Positions 1 through 10,955 of a DNA stretch of 34,008 nt are shown piece after piece (position 1 is the first letter of the stretch; the number at the start of each line of letters is the position of its first letter). Origin of the DNA: Rhizophagus sp. LPA8_4_AMF (Eukaryota > Glomeromycota > Glomeromycetes > Glomerales > Glomeraceae). Both the position numbers and the translations under genes were made by a program. Location of the stretch: assembly GCA_021464525.1 (NCBI GenBank), contig JADRCO010000424.1:1-34008 (forward strand). Direction: 5' to 3'. Below the pieces are notes generated by a model that had not been told where the DNA came from, searched no databases, and saw nothing but the letters and a program-made list of their open reading frames with translations.

Positions 1-188
1 AAACTGAAAATATATCAAATGTAACATCATTAATCTTTGTTATTCAACTTGGACCTCATTCGAAATTATTGTATTTTTCTTTAATAAAATGATTAAAAAT
101 AAAAAGATCGAAAATTAATACTATTCTGTAATATAACAATAATTTTATTAATATTAGTCAATACCTTATGATAGTTTGCATACAAATA

Positions 189-285
189 GTTTTGATCCTC
201 CTGAACAACTTTGCTTAAGCACAAGCAAGAAAATTTACTTTGATCAAAATATCAAAATTACGCTCTAAAGTTATAAAACAAATGC
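189..285 (+). repeat. 95-base interspersed repeat, copy R1
   Basis: First of three related copies in the window (others at 378-474 and 30359-30456). The shared core is CTGAACAACTTTnnnTAAGC, followed about 35 bases later by a second conserved block resembling AAATTAcnnAAATTACGTTCTAAA. R1 and R2 are in direct orientation about 189 bases apart. No open frame or terminal inverted repeat is visible, so the class (SINE fragment, part of a longer element, or conserved small RNA) is unknown. Confidence 0.7.
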
Positions 286-377
286 TAAAAAATTCAAAGA
301 TCGAAGTTTAGTACAGATACATAAATGCATATTCCTCAACAAATATTCATTATAACCTTATAAAATTATAAATTATA

Positions 378-474
378 GGTTTGACACTGCTGAACAACTT
401 TATTTAAGCCGCAGTAAATGATTTCAAATGACCAAATTACTAAAATTACGTTCTAAAGATATAAATGAATAAAT
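378..474 (+). repeat. 95-base interspersed repeat, copy R2
   Basis: Direct-orientation partner of R1. It holds GCTGAACAACTTTATTTAAGC-like core and the AAAATTACGTTCTAAAG block at the same spacing as R1 and R3. The region between R1 and R2 is not itself clearly repeated, so this is either a decayed tandem array or two independent insertions. Confidence 0.7.
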
Positions 475-1342
475 AACAAATTTAAATATTAATATTATTA
501 CAAAGAATACAAATACTCCATTAGTATTAATCAAAACAATTACATAAACTAAGATCCAAGTAGTTTAGTCAAAGAAAACTACCTTATATCGCTTAAGTGC
601 CGGTGTCCAGCAAGATCAAAAGTAGTAAATTTATGTTCTTAGTACATTTTAAAATATTAAAAAATAATGGAATTTTTCTATTTTTTAATATTTAGAAAAA
701 CTTTTCTATTCGTAAATTACATGTATTTTTTTACCTTTAAAATATTACTTCATATGTCAACTCGGATCTTGAAAAAAATGTGTTTATATGATTTTTTTAA
801 AAAAATTAATGAAAGTTAACTGGCACTGATAGAACACGTGATAATCTATCAATTTCTTGTATAAGTACGGCATACTTGAAATTTGACGTCTAAATTAAAA
901 ATAAAATAATATGATTATAATTAGTTTAATATAGGTCTGCATGTGACAATTCCGGTGACTGATATCCCCTTTGCAATATTCTTAATTAGGAATATACTGT
1001 GCTAAAAAAAAAACCATTGTAACTCCGAAAGATTTCTGGAAGCAGACTTCTTTTTGTGGCTGAATTTGACTTTTCCTCTTTTGGTGTAGCTTATTATTTT
1101 CTCAGCAGAGAATTATCGGAATCCTATTTACTTTTTGGTTTTTTTTTTTTCAACTAAAAATTTCCCTTAAGTTTTCGTCAACGGACAGACTTAAAGTTTC
1201 TCTCGTAACTCTTAAGCTTTTGACAAAATTTTTCAATCTCTTCTTTCTACAAACGACACTTTTTGTCAGCAGGTGACGTTATAGAGGTTTTCTTATTTTT
1301 TGGGAAGTTACGACTGTTCTTAATTATTTTAATAAAATTAGA
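475..1342. other. No gene seen; A/T-rich spacer
   Basis: Frequent stops in all frames, several A or T runs and no repeat shared with the rest of the window. A slightly less A/T-rich stretch at about 1020-1280 has no sustained frame. Confidence 0.6.
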
Positions 1343-1558
1343 ATGAAAAGTAAGAAGTCCAAAATAAAAGCCAGCGACATTATATATAGTGAGAATTTTA
1401 ATTATGCAACGTGTATATGCACAAAGTGCAATAAAATCAATTTTGTATTATCATTTGAATTTGACAGTTACACAATCATTCACATTAACAAAAGTCTCAA
1501 CGTAGTACCGTACGTACATCGGCGATCAAGCCATGAGTCAATATTTTTATCGTTTTAA
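1343..1558 (+). CDS. Small unrecognised ORF, 71 aa, doubtful
   Basis: Starts with a true ATG and has somewhat higher GC than its surroundings. The protein has a basic start (MKSKKSKIKASD) and a Cys-x-Cys-x2-Cys cluster near residues 24-29, followed by a short hydrophobic stretch. No family is recognised, there is no clear TATA box, and the length is within what A/T-rich DNA gives by chance. It could be an exon remnant. Confidence 0.2.
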   Translation: MKSKKSKIKASDIIYSENFNYATCICTKCNKINFVLSFEFDSYTIIHINKSLNVVPYVHRRSSHESIFLSF

Positions 1559-1756
1559 AAACTTATTTGATTTTTTACTTTTAGTTACTTTATTATAAGC
1601 AAAAATGAAGTAATCAAACTAAGACGACAATTATATACATTATTCATCCGTTCGGTATGTAGAGAACATATTATGCATACGACTATTAAAGTACTAATAT
1701 AAATTATAATGCGGCATAATAAGTTCGTTAAAAATATTCATTTTTCACAAATATCA

Positions 1757-1873
1757 CCCTATAAAAAATTTTATCCGAATACTTCCATTATTTCTCCGTT
1801 GGCTTTCGTAAAAATCATACATTCCCGGAGAAAACATGGAAATATAAAACAAGAATCAACTTTTTTTACTAGG
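1757..1873 (+). mobile_element. MITE, CCCTATAAAAAA family, 117 bp
   Basis: Left end CCCTATAAAAAATTTTATCC; right end is a slightly worn inverted match (TTTTTTTACTAGG). Flanked by a 3-base direct repeat TCA (1754-1756 and 1874-1876). The body matches the elements at 25448-25578 and, inverted, at 30086-30212, sharing TTCCATTATTTCTCCGT and ACATGGAAATATA. It has no coding capacity, so it would need a transposase supplied elsewhere. Confidence 0.8.
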
Positions 1874-1876
1874 TCA

Positions 1877-3451
1877 AGTCCTGTTTCATTTAACTAAAGG
1901 GTTAAAATTAATATTATAGATTCTAAATTGTTAGTTAACCACTTTTTTGAAAACTTATATTGCCACACTAAGTATACAGTGTTGTCATCTGTTTTGTACA
2001 ACCAGCCAAAATTATGAAAATCATTCCTTTTATAGTTGTTGCTGAGGGAAATCTATTACCTTTTTTGGATACTGACCGAAATTAACACGAATCCGCCCCT
2101 GATAAAATACGTACAGTTAATAGTAAAATTTTTTTGCCCTAGTAATAAATATTGTAAATTATTTTTATGTAACATTTTCAGTAAAACATCCTATCAATAA
2201 AATGGAAACTCAATGAAATTGAATAGAAAAATGTCTTATCTATTTGAGTTATTGTTAACAATTTTTTTTTTTTAATTTAACGCGCTCGTGGCATAATTTA
2301 TTAATTTGATTTCACATACTATAAAAACACAATTAATTTTGGGTTCATCCACCCGACCTGCAGGTGTGAGCATTAAATGTTACTAACCAATTCCAATTAT
2401 CTATTATTATATATTTTAATTATCAAAATTATCTCAAAATATACTCAAAATTTTGGGTGATATGATATCACCCTTATGTAAAATTATTTCATGCTCATAT
2501 GCTCATATGCATGGTCACAAATTTTTCAAATTTTTAAATTTTTAAATTGTCATCCTTATTTGCAAAAAATGTTGATAAATAATTAAAAGAAAAATGATGA
2601 AAATTTAACACATTAATTATTAAACTTTACCTGAAAATTTTTCAAATAATTTTAGGTGAAGTAAAAAATAGTTATACTAAGAGTTATGAATAAAGCAATA
2701 TTTTATAAATAATTTATTAATTTACTTTTTTTATTATTATATTTTATTTTTAAAAATGATTCTTGGATCTAACCAGAAACAATTTTTATTTACCTGATTT
2801 TATTTCAATTTCAGAAAAAGTTTTGATGAGGTATCACCAGAATCCTTGATACTTCAAGCTATTTAAATGATTGGTTTTATTGGTTAAAAATACTTTGCAG
2901 CTATGGTTCTTTTTATGGGATTCTTTAATTTCACTACAAAGAATTTTTGAATCCATATAGAAATTCTACCAGGCGGTCAACAAATCAATGGACCCAAATG
3001 ATTGGTTGAAAATGTGCACGCAACCCTAACCCTTAAAATATACCATATAGAATTAATATCTATACAGTACAGACAATAAAATCTGTACCAAATATAACGT
3101 ATACAACGAGGGTCATATCATACTCAATTATCGTTGTACCGTCTATAATCAATATCAATTTTAGCGTCACACTATGATCCTACTATAACTATATTCCAAC
3201 GTCAAATGTAACTGTACTTCGGTAGGTCTAATCAATAAAATTGGTTCGTCTACATGCTTATCTTACAAATTTGGACACAAAGCTCTTGCAATTAAATGAG
3301 AATTATGGTGATTAATTACTATATAATATAAATCTCCCAAAAGAAAGCACCATTCTAAAGTATCTAAGCACCTCATTATAAAATAGAATTTGTTTACGTG
3401 TAACAAAAGCAATCAAGTATATACGGTCATTATTTTGATATACAATTGATA
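1877..3451. other. No gene seen; spacer with one short palindrome
   Basis: No sustained frame on either strand. A perfect 8+3+8 palindrome, GGGTGATATGATATCACCC, lies at 2455-2473. It is too isolated to call an element end or a binding site. Confidence 0.5.
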
Positions 3452-3604
3452 CCTTATAAAAAAGAATGTCCGCCGGAAATGACATCGAAAATGTCTGGAA
3501 AATGAAAAATGTCTGGGAAATTGTAATATTCCAAATTTGACACCAGGCCTGAGCCCTCATAGATATTTTCTGGACATTTTCGACGACATTCTTTTTTTAT
3601 AGGG
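3452..3604. mobile_element. Foldback MITE, CCCTATAAAAAA family, 153 bp
   Basis: Terminal inverted repeats of about 18 bases: CCTTATAAAAAAGAATGTC at the left and its near complement ending TTTTTTTATAGGG at the right. A second, inner inverted repeat built on TCGAAAATGTCTGGAAAAT makes the arms fold almost throughout. A 3-base duplication ATA flanks it (3449-3451 and 3605-3607). It shares its ends, but not its body, with the 1757 and 24066 elements, so it is a separate subfamily. Confidence 0.8.
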
Positions 3605-3639
3605 ATATCCAAAGCACGTATTACGCCAAAGTTATTAAG

Positions 3640-3845
3640 AAATCTTTAGTATAGAGCCCCCTCCTCTTTCAATGATATTGCTTCTAATGCAGCAGGTATA
3701 ACCAGTTCTAAACTGAACACGTTCTCTTAGTGATATTGTTAGTGTGCCGTCAAGCTTTTCACGCGGTTCTATATTTTAGCGTCTAGGGTCTTCTATTTCA
3801 GCCTCATACGCTTTAAAATGATACTTGCTAATAAACAGGATTTGT
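3640..3845 (-). pseudogene. Short decayed coding-like stretch, unrecognised
   Basis: GC is visibly higher than in the flanks. On the minus strand one frame reads as ordinary protein for about 65 codons with one internal stop. It contains EPREKLDGTLTISLRERVQF and, after a few residues, IIERGGGSILKIS before a stop. No start codon or splice sites are convincing and I recognise no domain. It is best read as a fragment of an old gene, next to the 3452 MITE. Confidence 0.35.
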
Positions 3846-4122
3846 GTAAAAAGAAAAAAAATTTAATAAGTACTATAATCACATAACATTTTAATTATGA
3901 TAATAATTGAAAAAATTAGAATTTATCGGTTTAATAAAAAATTTTTAAATTTTCATTTTAAGGATTTTTAAGATTTTTATGAAAAAATATATAAAATGAA
4001 TAATGAATGGTCTCATAGACCGTTAAGAGGATTGAATCTTCATGCATATAGCGTCAGGCTAACAATTTGTGAGGTCATTTTCCAAGAAATGAAAAAAGTT
4101 TTTTGAATTAGTAGTTAACATT

Positions 4123-4288
4123 CCCTGTAAGAAGAGTTTTTTATATTCCATCTTTTTTCCGTAAAAGGCTCGTATTTCCGGAATTAATAACCTTATATCA
4201 CGGAATTTATCGAACTATTTACATTTTCCGTGAATGATCCGTGAAAGGCTCCGTAAACAGAAATAACGGGTAAAATTTTTTATAGAGT
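4123..4288 (+). mobile_element. MITE, CCCTGTAAAAAA subfamily, 166 bp, worn
   Basis: Homologous along its length to 24066-24251: both carry TTTTTTCCGTAAAAGGCTC, then ATAACCTTATATCACG, then CATTTTCCGTGAATG, and end AAAATTTTTTATAG. The right terminus is degraded (TATAGAGT). With the end placed at 4288, the flanking triplet ATT (4120-4122 and 4289-4291) is duplicated. Confidence 0.75.
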
Positions 4289-4390
4289 ATTTACATTATG
4301 GAGCATTTGATTTGAAGGATTAAGAGGTTTTTCTGTCGCCTTAGAAGCAACAACGACGACCGGTTTAGAAGTAATGGTTGTTGGATTCAT
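4280..4390 (-). CDS. Short unrecognised coding-like ORF, 36 aa
   Basis: The minus-strand frame is open from about 4489 to the stop at 4280, but the first true ATG is at 4390. The protein includes TTITSKPVVVVASKATEKPL, which looks less like translated A/T-rich spacer than its neighbours. The last three codons, including the stop, come from the edge of the MITE at 4123-4288, so the original frame may have run further. Upstream, the open frame has Ser/Lys/Gln-rich residues without an ATG, which would fit an exon. No function is proposed. Confidence 0.25.
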   Translation of the reverse strand: MNPTTITSKPVVVVASKATEKPLNPSNQMLHNVNTL

Positions 4391-4489
4391 TTTAATTAGG
4401 ATTTGTATTTTTATTTGAGAAAGATTTTGAGACTTTGATTTACTTGCTTGATTCGTTCGATTTAATACTTTTAAGCACGTAAAATTCAA

Positions 4490-6359
4490 TTGTTCCGATG
4501 TGTAGAAATCAGTCTCATATCAAATAACAAAAAAAATAGTTATTAAATCCGTCATTGCTTATTATAGAAATTGTGGCTTTTCTTATGTACTTTATTTATC
4601 ACTATTATATCTTTTCCTACGCATAATGCATTGTTTCATTTTGATATTCTTCTCTTAGTGTTTCAAATATAATGGAATAATTTTATTTTACTATTCGGCG
4701 GACATCGCCTTGTGTATTGATGTCATATTACTTATACATGAATAATTCCCGATTGTTCTATATATTAGTCTATTTGTGATATTGGTTAATGGATTTTACA
4801 AGACCCTGGAATTTTTTAAGGGGAATTTTTCATGGGAATCTCCTGGGAATCTCCTGGGAAATTTTTTACATTATTGGCTTTTTGAAAGAATAAGATCAAA
4901 TTTAATTTTCCTTAAATTATACGTAACAGGCAATCTTGTAAACTAATTGATATTAATTTTTTTTTTTTATAAGAAATATTAACGAAAATAATGAAAATAT
5001 CACCAACATTTATTTCATTTATTTATTTGAAACTGGCGCCGGATGCGTACGTACGGGATATTTCTACATTGGAATTTTTGCCTATTTTCAACTTTTTGTA
5101 CAATTGATTTTTGCAAAGTTATTCTATCTATCTCGTCTTTCGAATTTTATAAAATGAAGTGCAGTAAGATAAGGATAATTAGATAATTTATAAAAATTTT
5201 AACAATTTATAAAATCATTTCGAAATTTATTTTTACGTAAAATTAAAAAATCAATTTATCGTTTAATTAATAAAATAATATTATATACACATTAAAATCA
5301 AACCGATATTCAAAAATACAAATAAAAATCTTAAAAAATGAATCAACAGCCATCTCAGCTAAACCAGTTGTTACTGTTATTTCCATAAACCTATAAATCA
5401 ATGTTCTATAATGTAACCACTTCAAAAAAACTTTTTCTTAGAGGATGGTACAAACGACTTCGCATAATTTTTTGGCCTGGTGCTATTACTATATGAAGGT
5501 TTAATTCTCTTAACGGTTTATGATATCAATCTATTAAATCGCTTTATAATAACATTTTATTTTATTTTTAAAAAATTTTGTAAAAGAATTCTTGTAATTT
5601 TAATTAAATTGTATATACAGTATATGAGAAATAGTATTTCGAGAATTGATTTGTCTGATTTATTTGTTTGATTGATTTATTTGATTTGTTTTTCGTTCTT
5701 TGAACTTGTTTTGATAAGGAAATTTTACAAAGAGAAATAAAGGCGTATTCATAATAAATTAATCGAACAAACGAAATCGGGGGCGTTTAAATTGTCGATC
5801 ATCATCATAGAAAATCAATATTTTACTTAATTTTACATTGTTTTCTTGTTATGTACCTTGCCCTTCACTCCCTTCACTCCCTTCACTATAATCTTCTTCC
5901 TTATGTATTGCATTGTTTCACTTTTAATATCCACTCTTGAAGTTTCGAAATTTTAAAGCTTTATCTGAGCGTATATCCATTTTTAGAAATTATTTTTAAA
6001 GATCGGTAGGTCAATCATCTTTTAAATCCATTTCAATAATATTCATGCGCCACTTCGGCCGTATGCATATCGACCGTGCTAATCAAAATTTTTTGGCTAA
6101 AAAATTCTAGGCTTTTTTTTAAGGCGTTTGACGCATATTTGTTATCAAATTAACTTTATTTGTACCCATTCGTGCAAAATTTGAAACTATAATATTTTTT
6201 TTTGTTCTACATTAATGGAGCCATTCAGCGTGATAATGATAGTATATTATTTAAATTAATACTATAACATTATCAACTGAATATACAGTATAATGTAACC
6301 TTACAAGGAAAAATAATAAAAAAATTATTAGTAAATAAATATTCGACATATCCAATGAA
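4490..6359. other. No gene seen; A/T-rich spacer with short tandem repeats
   Basis: No frame longer than chance. Small features are TGGGAATCTCC repeated at about 4834-4858 and a 9-base CCCTTCACT repeated three times at 5861-5887. Confidence 0.55.
5861..5887 (+). repeat. CCCTTCACT x3 microsatellite
   Basis: Three perfect copies of a 9-base unit, giving 27 bases. Confidence 0.9.
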
Positions 6360-6457
6360 TCATCTCGCTTTATTTTCAACTGTTAATCAATCTAAATATT
6401 GTCCAGATTCATCTCGCTTGATTTTCAACTGTTAATCAATCTAAATATTGTCCAGAT
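6360..6457 (+). repeat. 49-base tandem duplication, two copies
   Basis: Units at 6360-6408 and 6409-6457 differ at a single base (CTTTATTTT against CTTGATTTT). Each begins TCATCTCGCTT and ends TATTGTCCAGAT. The near-identity implies a recent duplication. Confidence 0.9.
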
Positions 6458-8220
6458 AGCATATTCTATCAGATTATATTTATAAACATTATGCGTATTA
6501 AATCCAACCCTACGCTAGATTGTTTTGAACGATATGGCCAGTAGACTTGCGGATAGTTTTGATCACTTCGGGCGAATGTAGTATGGTCTGGTCATTATAG
6601 AACAATAACAAATGGATTTTATTATTATACCCTTCATCTCAAATAAGGGGATTAAAGTAAGTGAAAGGAAGGGAATTAGAATATGGAAAAGAGGAAATCA
6701 GGAATTAGGATAAGACATTTGTTTGAAGTTTGACGAGAAATCTATGCCTATATTTTGATCAAAGTTAGGTAAGGAATTAATTGAAACGTAATACAGTGAA
6801 TAAGATAATTATAAATAATAAAAGGAAAAATATCATTTTATATTATTGTTTATGAAAAAGTTCGTATATGAAAGTTTGCCATAACTCAAAATGCAACAAT
6901 GAATCAAACTAATTTCAATACTACTAAGCAATCTTTGACGAGTTGACGTGTGAATATTTTATAAAATATAATCAATTTTTTTTTTATAATTATTGATTAA
7001 ACCTATAATGATAAATTTCAGTATTGATGATAAATTCTAGTATTTGATCAAGTTAGTGATTCATTATACTATTGGTTGATATAATCGTTCATTTGCGGTC
7101 AATCAAAATATATTGCGGATCAATTTTGTATCTCGTGTTACTGGACTTTCTTACGTTATTTACGTTAATTCTTTCTTTTATAAATATTGTATGAGAAAAA
7201 TAATTAATAATTTAAATAAAATACTAAGACAAAATATCATGACATTCAAGCTAAGTCATGCCGGCATGTCACCAACAAAAGTATTATTATAAGATTTTAT
7301 CTCCAAACTTTTCTACGCATCGTTTATTCAGACTAGTTATCATCTGAAACTAGTGCGTTTAATAATTGCGATTTAGCCATGAATAATCCGGAAACCTCAA
7401 GTTTTGAATCGAAATGTACACCACAAATTTTAATGAAATTTACGTTGACTTGGTGCAACAGTAAAGACTTAAATTTTCTTAGCCGATTTTATAGATTATT
7501 TATAGCATATAACCATATATTTTATCAAAAATCACTTCGTGTAATTTAAAATCTTAGGTAGCAATTTATTTCTTAATCAATAAGAAATTTTAATACGTTT
7601 CAATGTCGCTCAATAGACTAATTTGGAATTTGTAGTGAAATTTTTTCATAAATTCGGAAATGCACAACGTGACTTTCAATTTATATAAAAAAAAAGCATA
7701 TAATGAAAAATAATTAAATTTAAACAAAATTTTTTTATTCAAAAATAATTTATTCGATTTATCCATAAAAACAAGTTTAGTAATAAAAAAATATTATTTA
7801 AACCAAAAAAAAAAATTTTTTTTTTTAATAAAAAAAATCATTTAAAAAATACTGCTTTATCTGCAGATCCAAAGATGAAAAAAAAATCAATAGATCGATA
7901 GATTCAATACCTCTTCCTAATATTTTTTATATATTATTTTTATTTTTTTTATAATTAAATCAAAGTTTTTTTTAACCACTTTCTCTCCGATTTGTGTTTA
8001 CAATATCACATTTGATTTGTGATTTTACTTTTTTCTTTTTGAATTTGAAAAAAAAGTAGTGCCGTTTAGCTTTTTTAAAAATTTGTTGCGTCATTATTAT
8101 TTTGACCGATACTAAAAAAAAAATTTATAATGAAAAAAAATTATTCTCTAACGAAAAAATAAAAAAATTATTTCGAGCGTATTTAAGACTTTATATTAAA
8201 AAAAAAAGATATCTTTTTTA
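6458..8220. other. No gene seen; extremely A/T-rich spacer
   Basis: Long A and T runs, especially 7680-7990. A perfect 12-base palindrome CATGCCGGCATG lies at 7256-7267. No sustained frame. Confidence 0.5.
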
Positions 8221-9460
8221 TTACTTTTTTCTTATAGGATCCGGCTCCAAGAATGTTACTGGAAACCTAGGCAAGTTTTCATCTCCTAAACCTTGAAAAA
8301 AATAAAATTATTTATTTTATTAATTTTTCATTTTATTTTCTTTTATAAGTCACCGGATTAAAAAACGAAAGTTTTTGTATTTTTATTAATTTTTATTTTA
8401 TTCTATTTTATTTTATTTTTTTTTTTTTGTAGAATTTCGTTTTCAAGATCATTACCGAAATACTTTTGAAACTTTAAAAAAACTATGAGTGTTTCTTTTT
8501 GTACAAGATTTAAAAAGAACGAAACTCCACAGCCCACACTACAGAACATGTCACTTTTGAAAATCGATATACACACCAAAGGCACTTATACCGAAATTAT
8601 GGCATCGCTCAACCTAGATGCCATCGTAGAGGAATAGACATTCACATTGAAAAGCTCAAATCAAAACCAGCAACAGGCTTATCAGTATTAGACTACAGAG
8701 TCATAAAGAAATTCCCGTTTATCATGCAAAACACCCACGCAATAGAAGCCTCGCTCATTTTACTCATATCTAAACCAAAAAACTTCGAGTAAAACATCAA
8801 TAATATGAGACTGGTAGCATTGCTAGAAGCAATTACAAAACTCATGACCAACAGACTTAGCGATCATGAGCTCTTTCAATTGGGCAACGAGTGTAAGTTT
8901 CAATACTTTCGAAACTTTTTTATTTTTTCTTTTTTAGGAAACACTTTACTAACACTTCCTTCTTTCTTTTTTATAAATTCCTTCTTTGAGTGAGAGTGTA
9001 AGTTTTGATACTATTAAAACTTTTATTTTCTTTCATAGGAAACGTTATACAACGTTCCCATTAGAGTTTTTTTTTTTTTTTTTTTGGTTTTTTTTTTTTT
9101 TTTTTTGTAGGATTCATTCTTTCAGTAGATTTCAGGTTTCGGTTCTTGGATGACAAAGCGATATTGTGGTACTGATGTTTCGATATTTCAAAACTTTTAT
9201 TTAAGGAAATGCTTTTTTATTCTTTTTATAGGTTTCGGACTTTGGTTCTTGGGTGACTGGTTATATTGTGGTAATCTAAATTTTTTATTAGATCCAGTTT
9301 TGAACATCGATTATATTTTCTTTCTTTTCTTCAGACTCTTCAAGTTGAGTATGTTTGTTTCAGAGAAACTTACACTTTTTTCTAAGAAATGCTTATAATA
9401 ATATTTTTTTATTTCTTATAGTTTCAGGACATCGGTACTTGGAAGTAATTTTGGAATTAT
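8221..9460 (+). pseudogene. Decayed gene region with repeated exon/intron-like blocks
   Basis: From about 8430 to 8890 the GC content rises sharply and the plus strand reads as protein-like text in more than one frame, for example ATGLSVLDYRVIKKFPF and MRLVALLEAITKLMTNR, with several breaks. After that, short blocks recur. Two carry GTAAGT and an AG acceptor only 41-45 bases apart (8893-8937 and 8998-9038), each with ATACTnTnnAAACTTTT inside and GGAAAC just after. Further on, TTCTTGGnTGAC plus ATATTGTGGTA recurs at about 9141 and 9245, with a weaker third version at about 9433. No family is recognised. It may be the worn remains of a multi-exon gene whose exons were duplicated in tandem. Confidence 0.4.
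9067..9110 (+). repeat. Poly-T tract interrupted by GG
   Basis: Two runs of about 20 T separated by GG and followed by GTAG. It looks like an expanded polypyrimidine tract in front of a splice acceptor in the decayed region. Confidence 0.7.
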
Positions 9461-10837
9461 GATTATTCTTTATTGTCTTTTCTTTTGCAATTGTGGTTTA
9501 TTTGATAATGTAATTTAATAAATATATATATATATAATTCGTCAAAATTAGGAAAAATTAGCCAAATAAATTAATTATCAATTTAAAAAATCAGTCTACT
9601 GTATATATTTATAAAAAAATTAAATTAATATAATAAATACATTACGTTAAGGGACGTAGTTCTCTGCAAGTCGCAAATTCTAGTTAAACATACGATTATT
9701 TTTTATAGGATGATTCAAATCACAAAATTTTAAAATAAAATTAAAGAAAAAGAAAAAATCGAACAAAATGATCTGATATATAGTTCAGCCAATAGAATTT
9801 CGGTAATTTTTTTTTTAATGGCGCGCTATCCCAAATTCACAAAATTAATTGTGAAAATTTTAAGATTTAGTATACCAAAATTAGTAAACATTAAAAAATC
9901 AATTATTTACGCAATGGCATATTGTAGATTATATCCCAAAATTATTTTATTGTTGAAAGCATAAACAAAGCATATGAATAAGGCATAAAATAAGGCATAA
10001 AATAAGCATAAAATAGGATAGGGTAGGAATAGGCACATGCATATGCATAACTAAAAACTCACTAAAATCGGAATGCACAAGTAATATGACACAAGATTGC
10101 CAGCAGAATTCTTTTAGTTCTTTATGACAATAAATTTACATTTAGAAATCTTTAATAATTTCATATGTACTTACCTTTAATCCTTCAATGATTTTAGAAT
10201 CAGAAAACGGCATCAATAAATGCAACGCCAAGATTAAAAATCAAGGATGAATTCGCCGGAAAGAACAATATACAAAATATACTATGATTATTTATTTTTC
10301 CTTTTTTTATATTTAAAAACGACATAATTCTTTTTATTTTTATTCTAAAATTAGTTTAACTCAAATAAGAAAAAGGAAAAAATCAATAATAATAAATTTC
10401 TATTATGACTTATTTAAGTATTGTAATTCATTTTATACACTTAAAAAAATAAATGGCGTGATTGTTGCCTATCATAAATCTTTTATTATATTTCATATAA
10501 TTTATTTCATATAATTTTAGAATCTTAGTATATAAGATAAATACTAATTTATCTATTTAATTTATGCTTAATAAACTTTTACATATAATTATTTATATAA
10601 TATATGCGTAATCGGATCTAAATTCTTAAAAGTAAATAAAGCTTATTTAAAAATGAGTATAAATATTACCGGTTCACCCTGCCCACCCATATTAAATTTT
10701 ACGATAGTTCTATTTTCTTTTATAAAAAATCATTTCGATAATTAAAATTCATCCTTTCCAACTGCAGTAAGAGATGCTTATAAAAAAAAGCATCCAACCA
10801 CGCAGAAAATCGGTTGAATAATTAAGATATTGGCGAC
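9461..10837. other. No gene seen; A/T-rich spacer
   Basis: Contains a short (AT)n run at about 9522-9537 and reiterated AGGCATAAAATA-like words at about 9980-10015. No sustained frame. Confidence 0.5.
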
Positions 10838-10955
10838 ATTAGTCCCCCGTCACCACCTCGACCTTAATATCCACGACCCCAACATTCATAAAGACCTCAA
10901 CGTCCACAACAACATCAACGCTCATTACCCGAAACAAACGTTGTTGATCCAAGTC
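10838..10955 (+). other. GC-rich coding-like patch, unassigned
   Basis: A sharply bounded stretch rich in ACC, CAAC and CACGACC words. Two frames stay open across it: one is Ser/Thr-rich (STLISTTPTFIKTSTSTTTS) and the other repeats DLN-IH-type words. The low-complexity bias makes either frame unreliable. It may be a fragment of a Ser/Thr-rich surface protein or simply an old short repeat. Confidence 0.25.

Noticed and set aside
3312-3560. 82-codon minus-strand frame
   Set aside because: Half of it lies in the foldback MITE at 3452-3604 and it lacks a true ATG in a sensible place.
5480-5671. 63-codon plus-strand frame
   Set aside because: Phe/Ile/Leu/Lys-rich translation of A/T spacer, with no conserved motif and no composition change from the flanks.
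9690-9715. TTTTTTATAGGATG as a solo end of a CCCTATAAAAAA MITE
   Set aside because: No matching opposite end within several hundred bases and the final GGG is missing.
10175-10213. Possible 13-codon first exon on the minus strand (ATG then GTAAGT)
   Set aside because: The start and donor fit, and the flank is slightly GC-richer, but no acceptor or second exon could be identified downstream.
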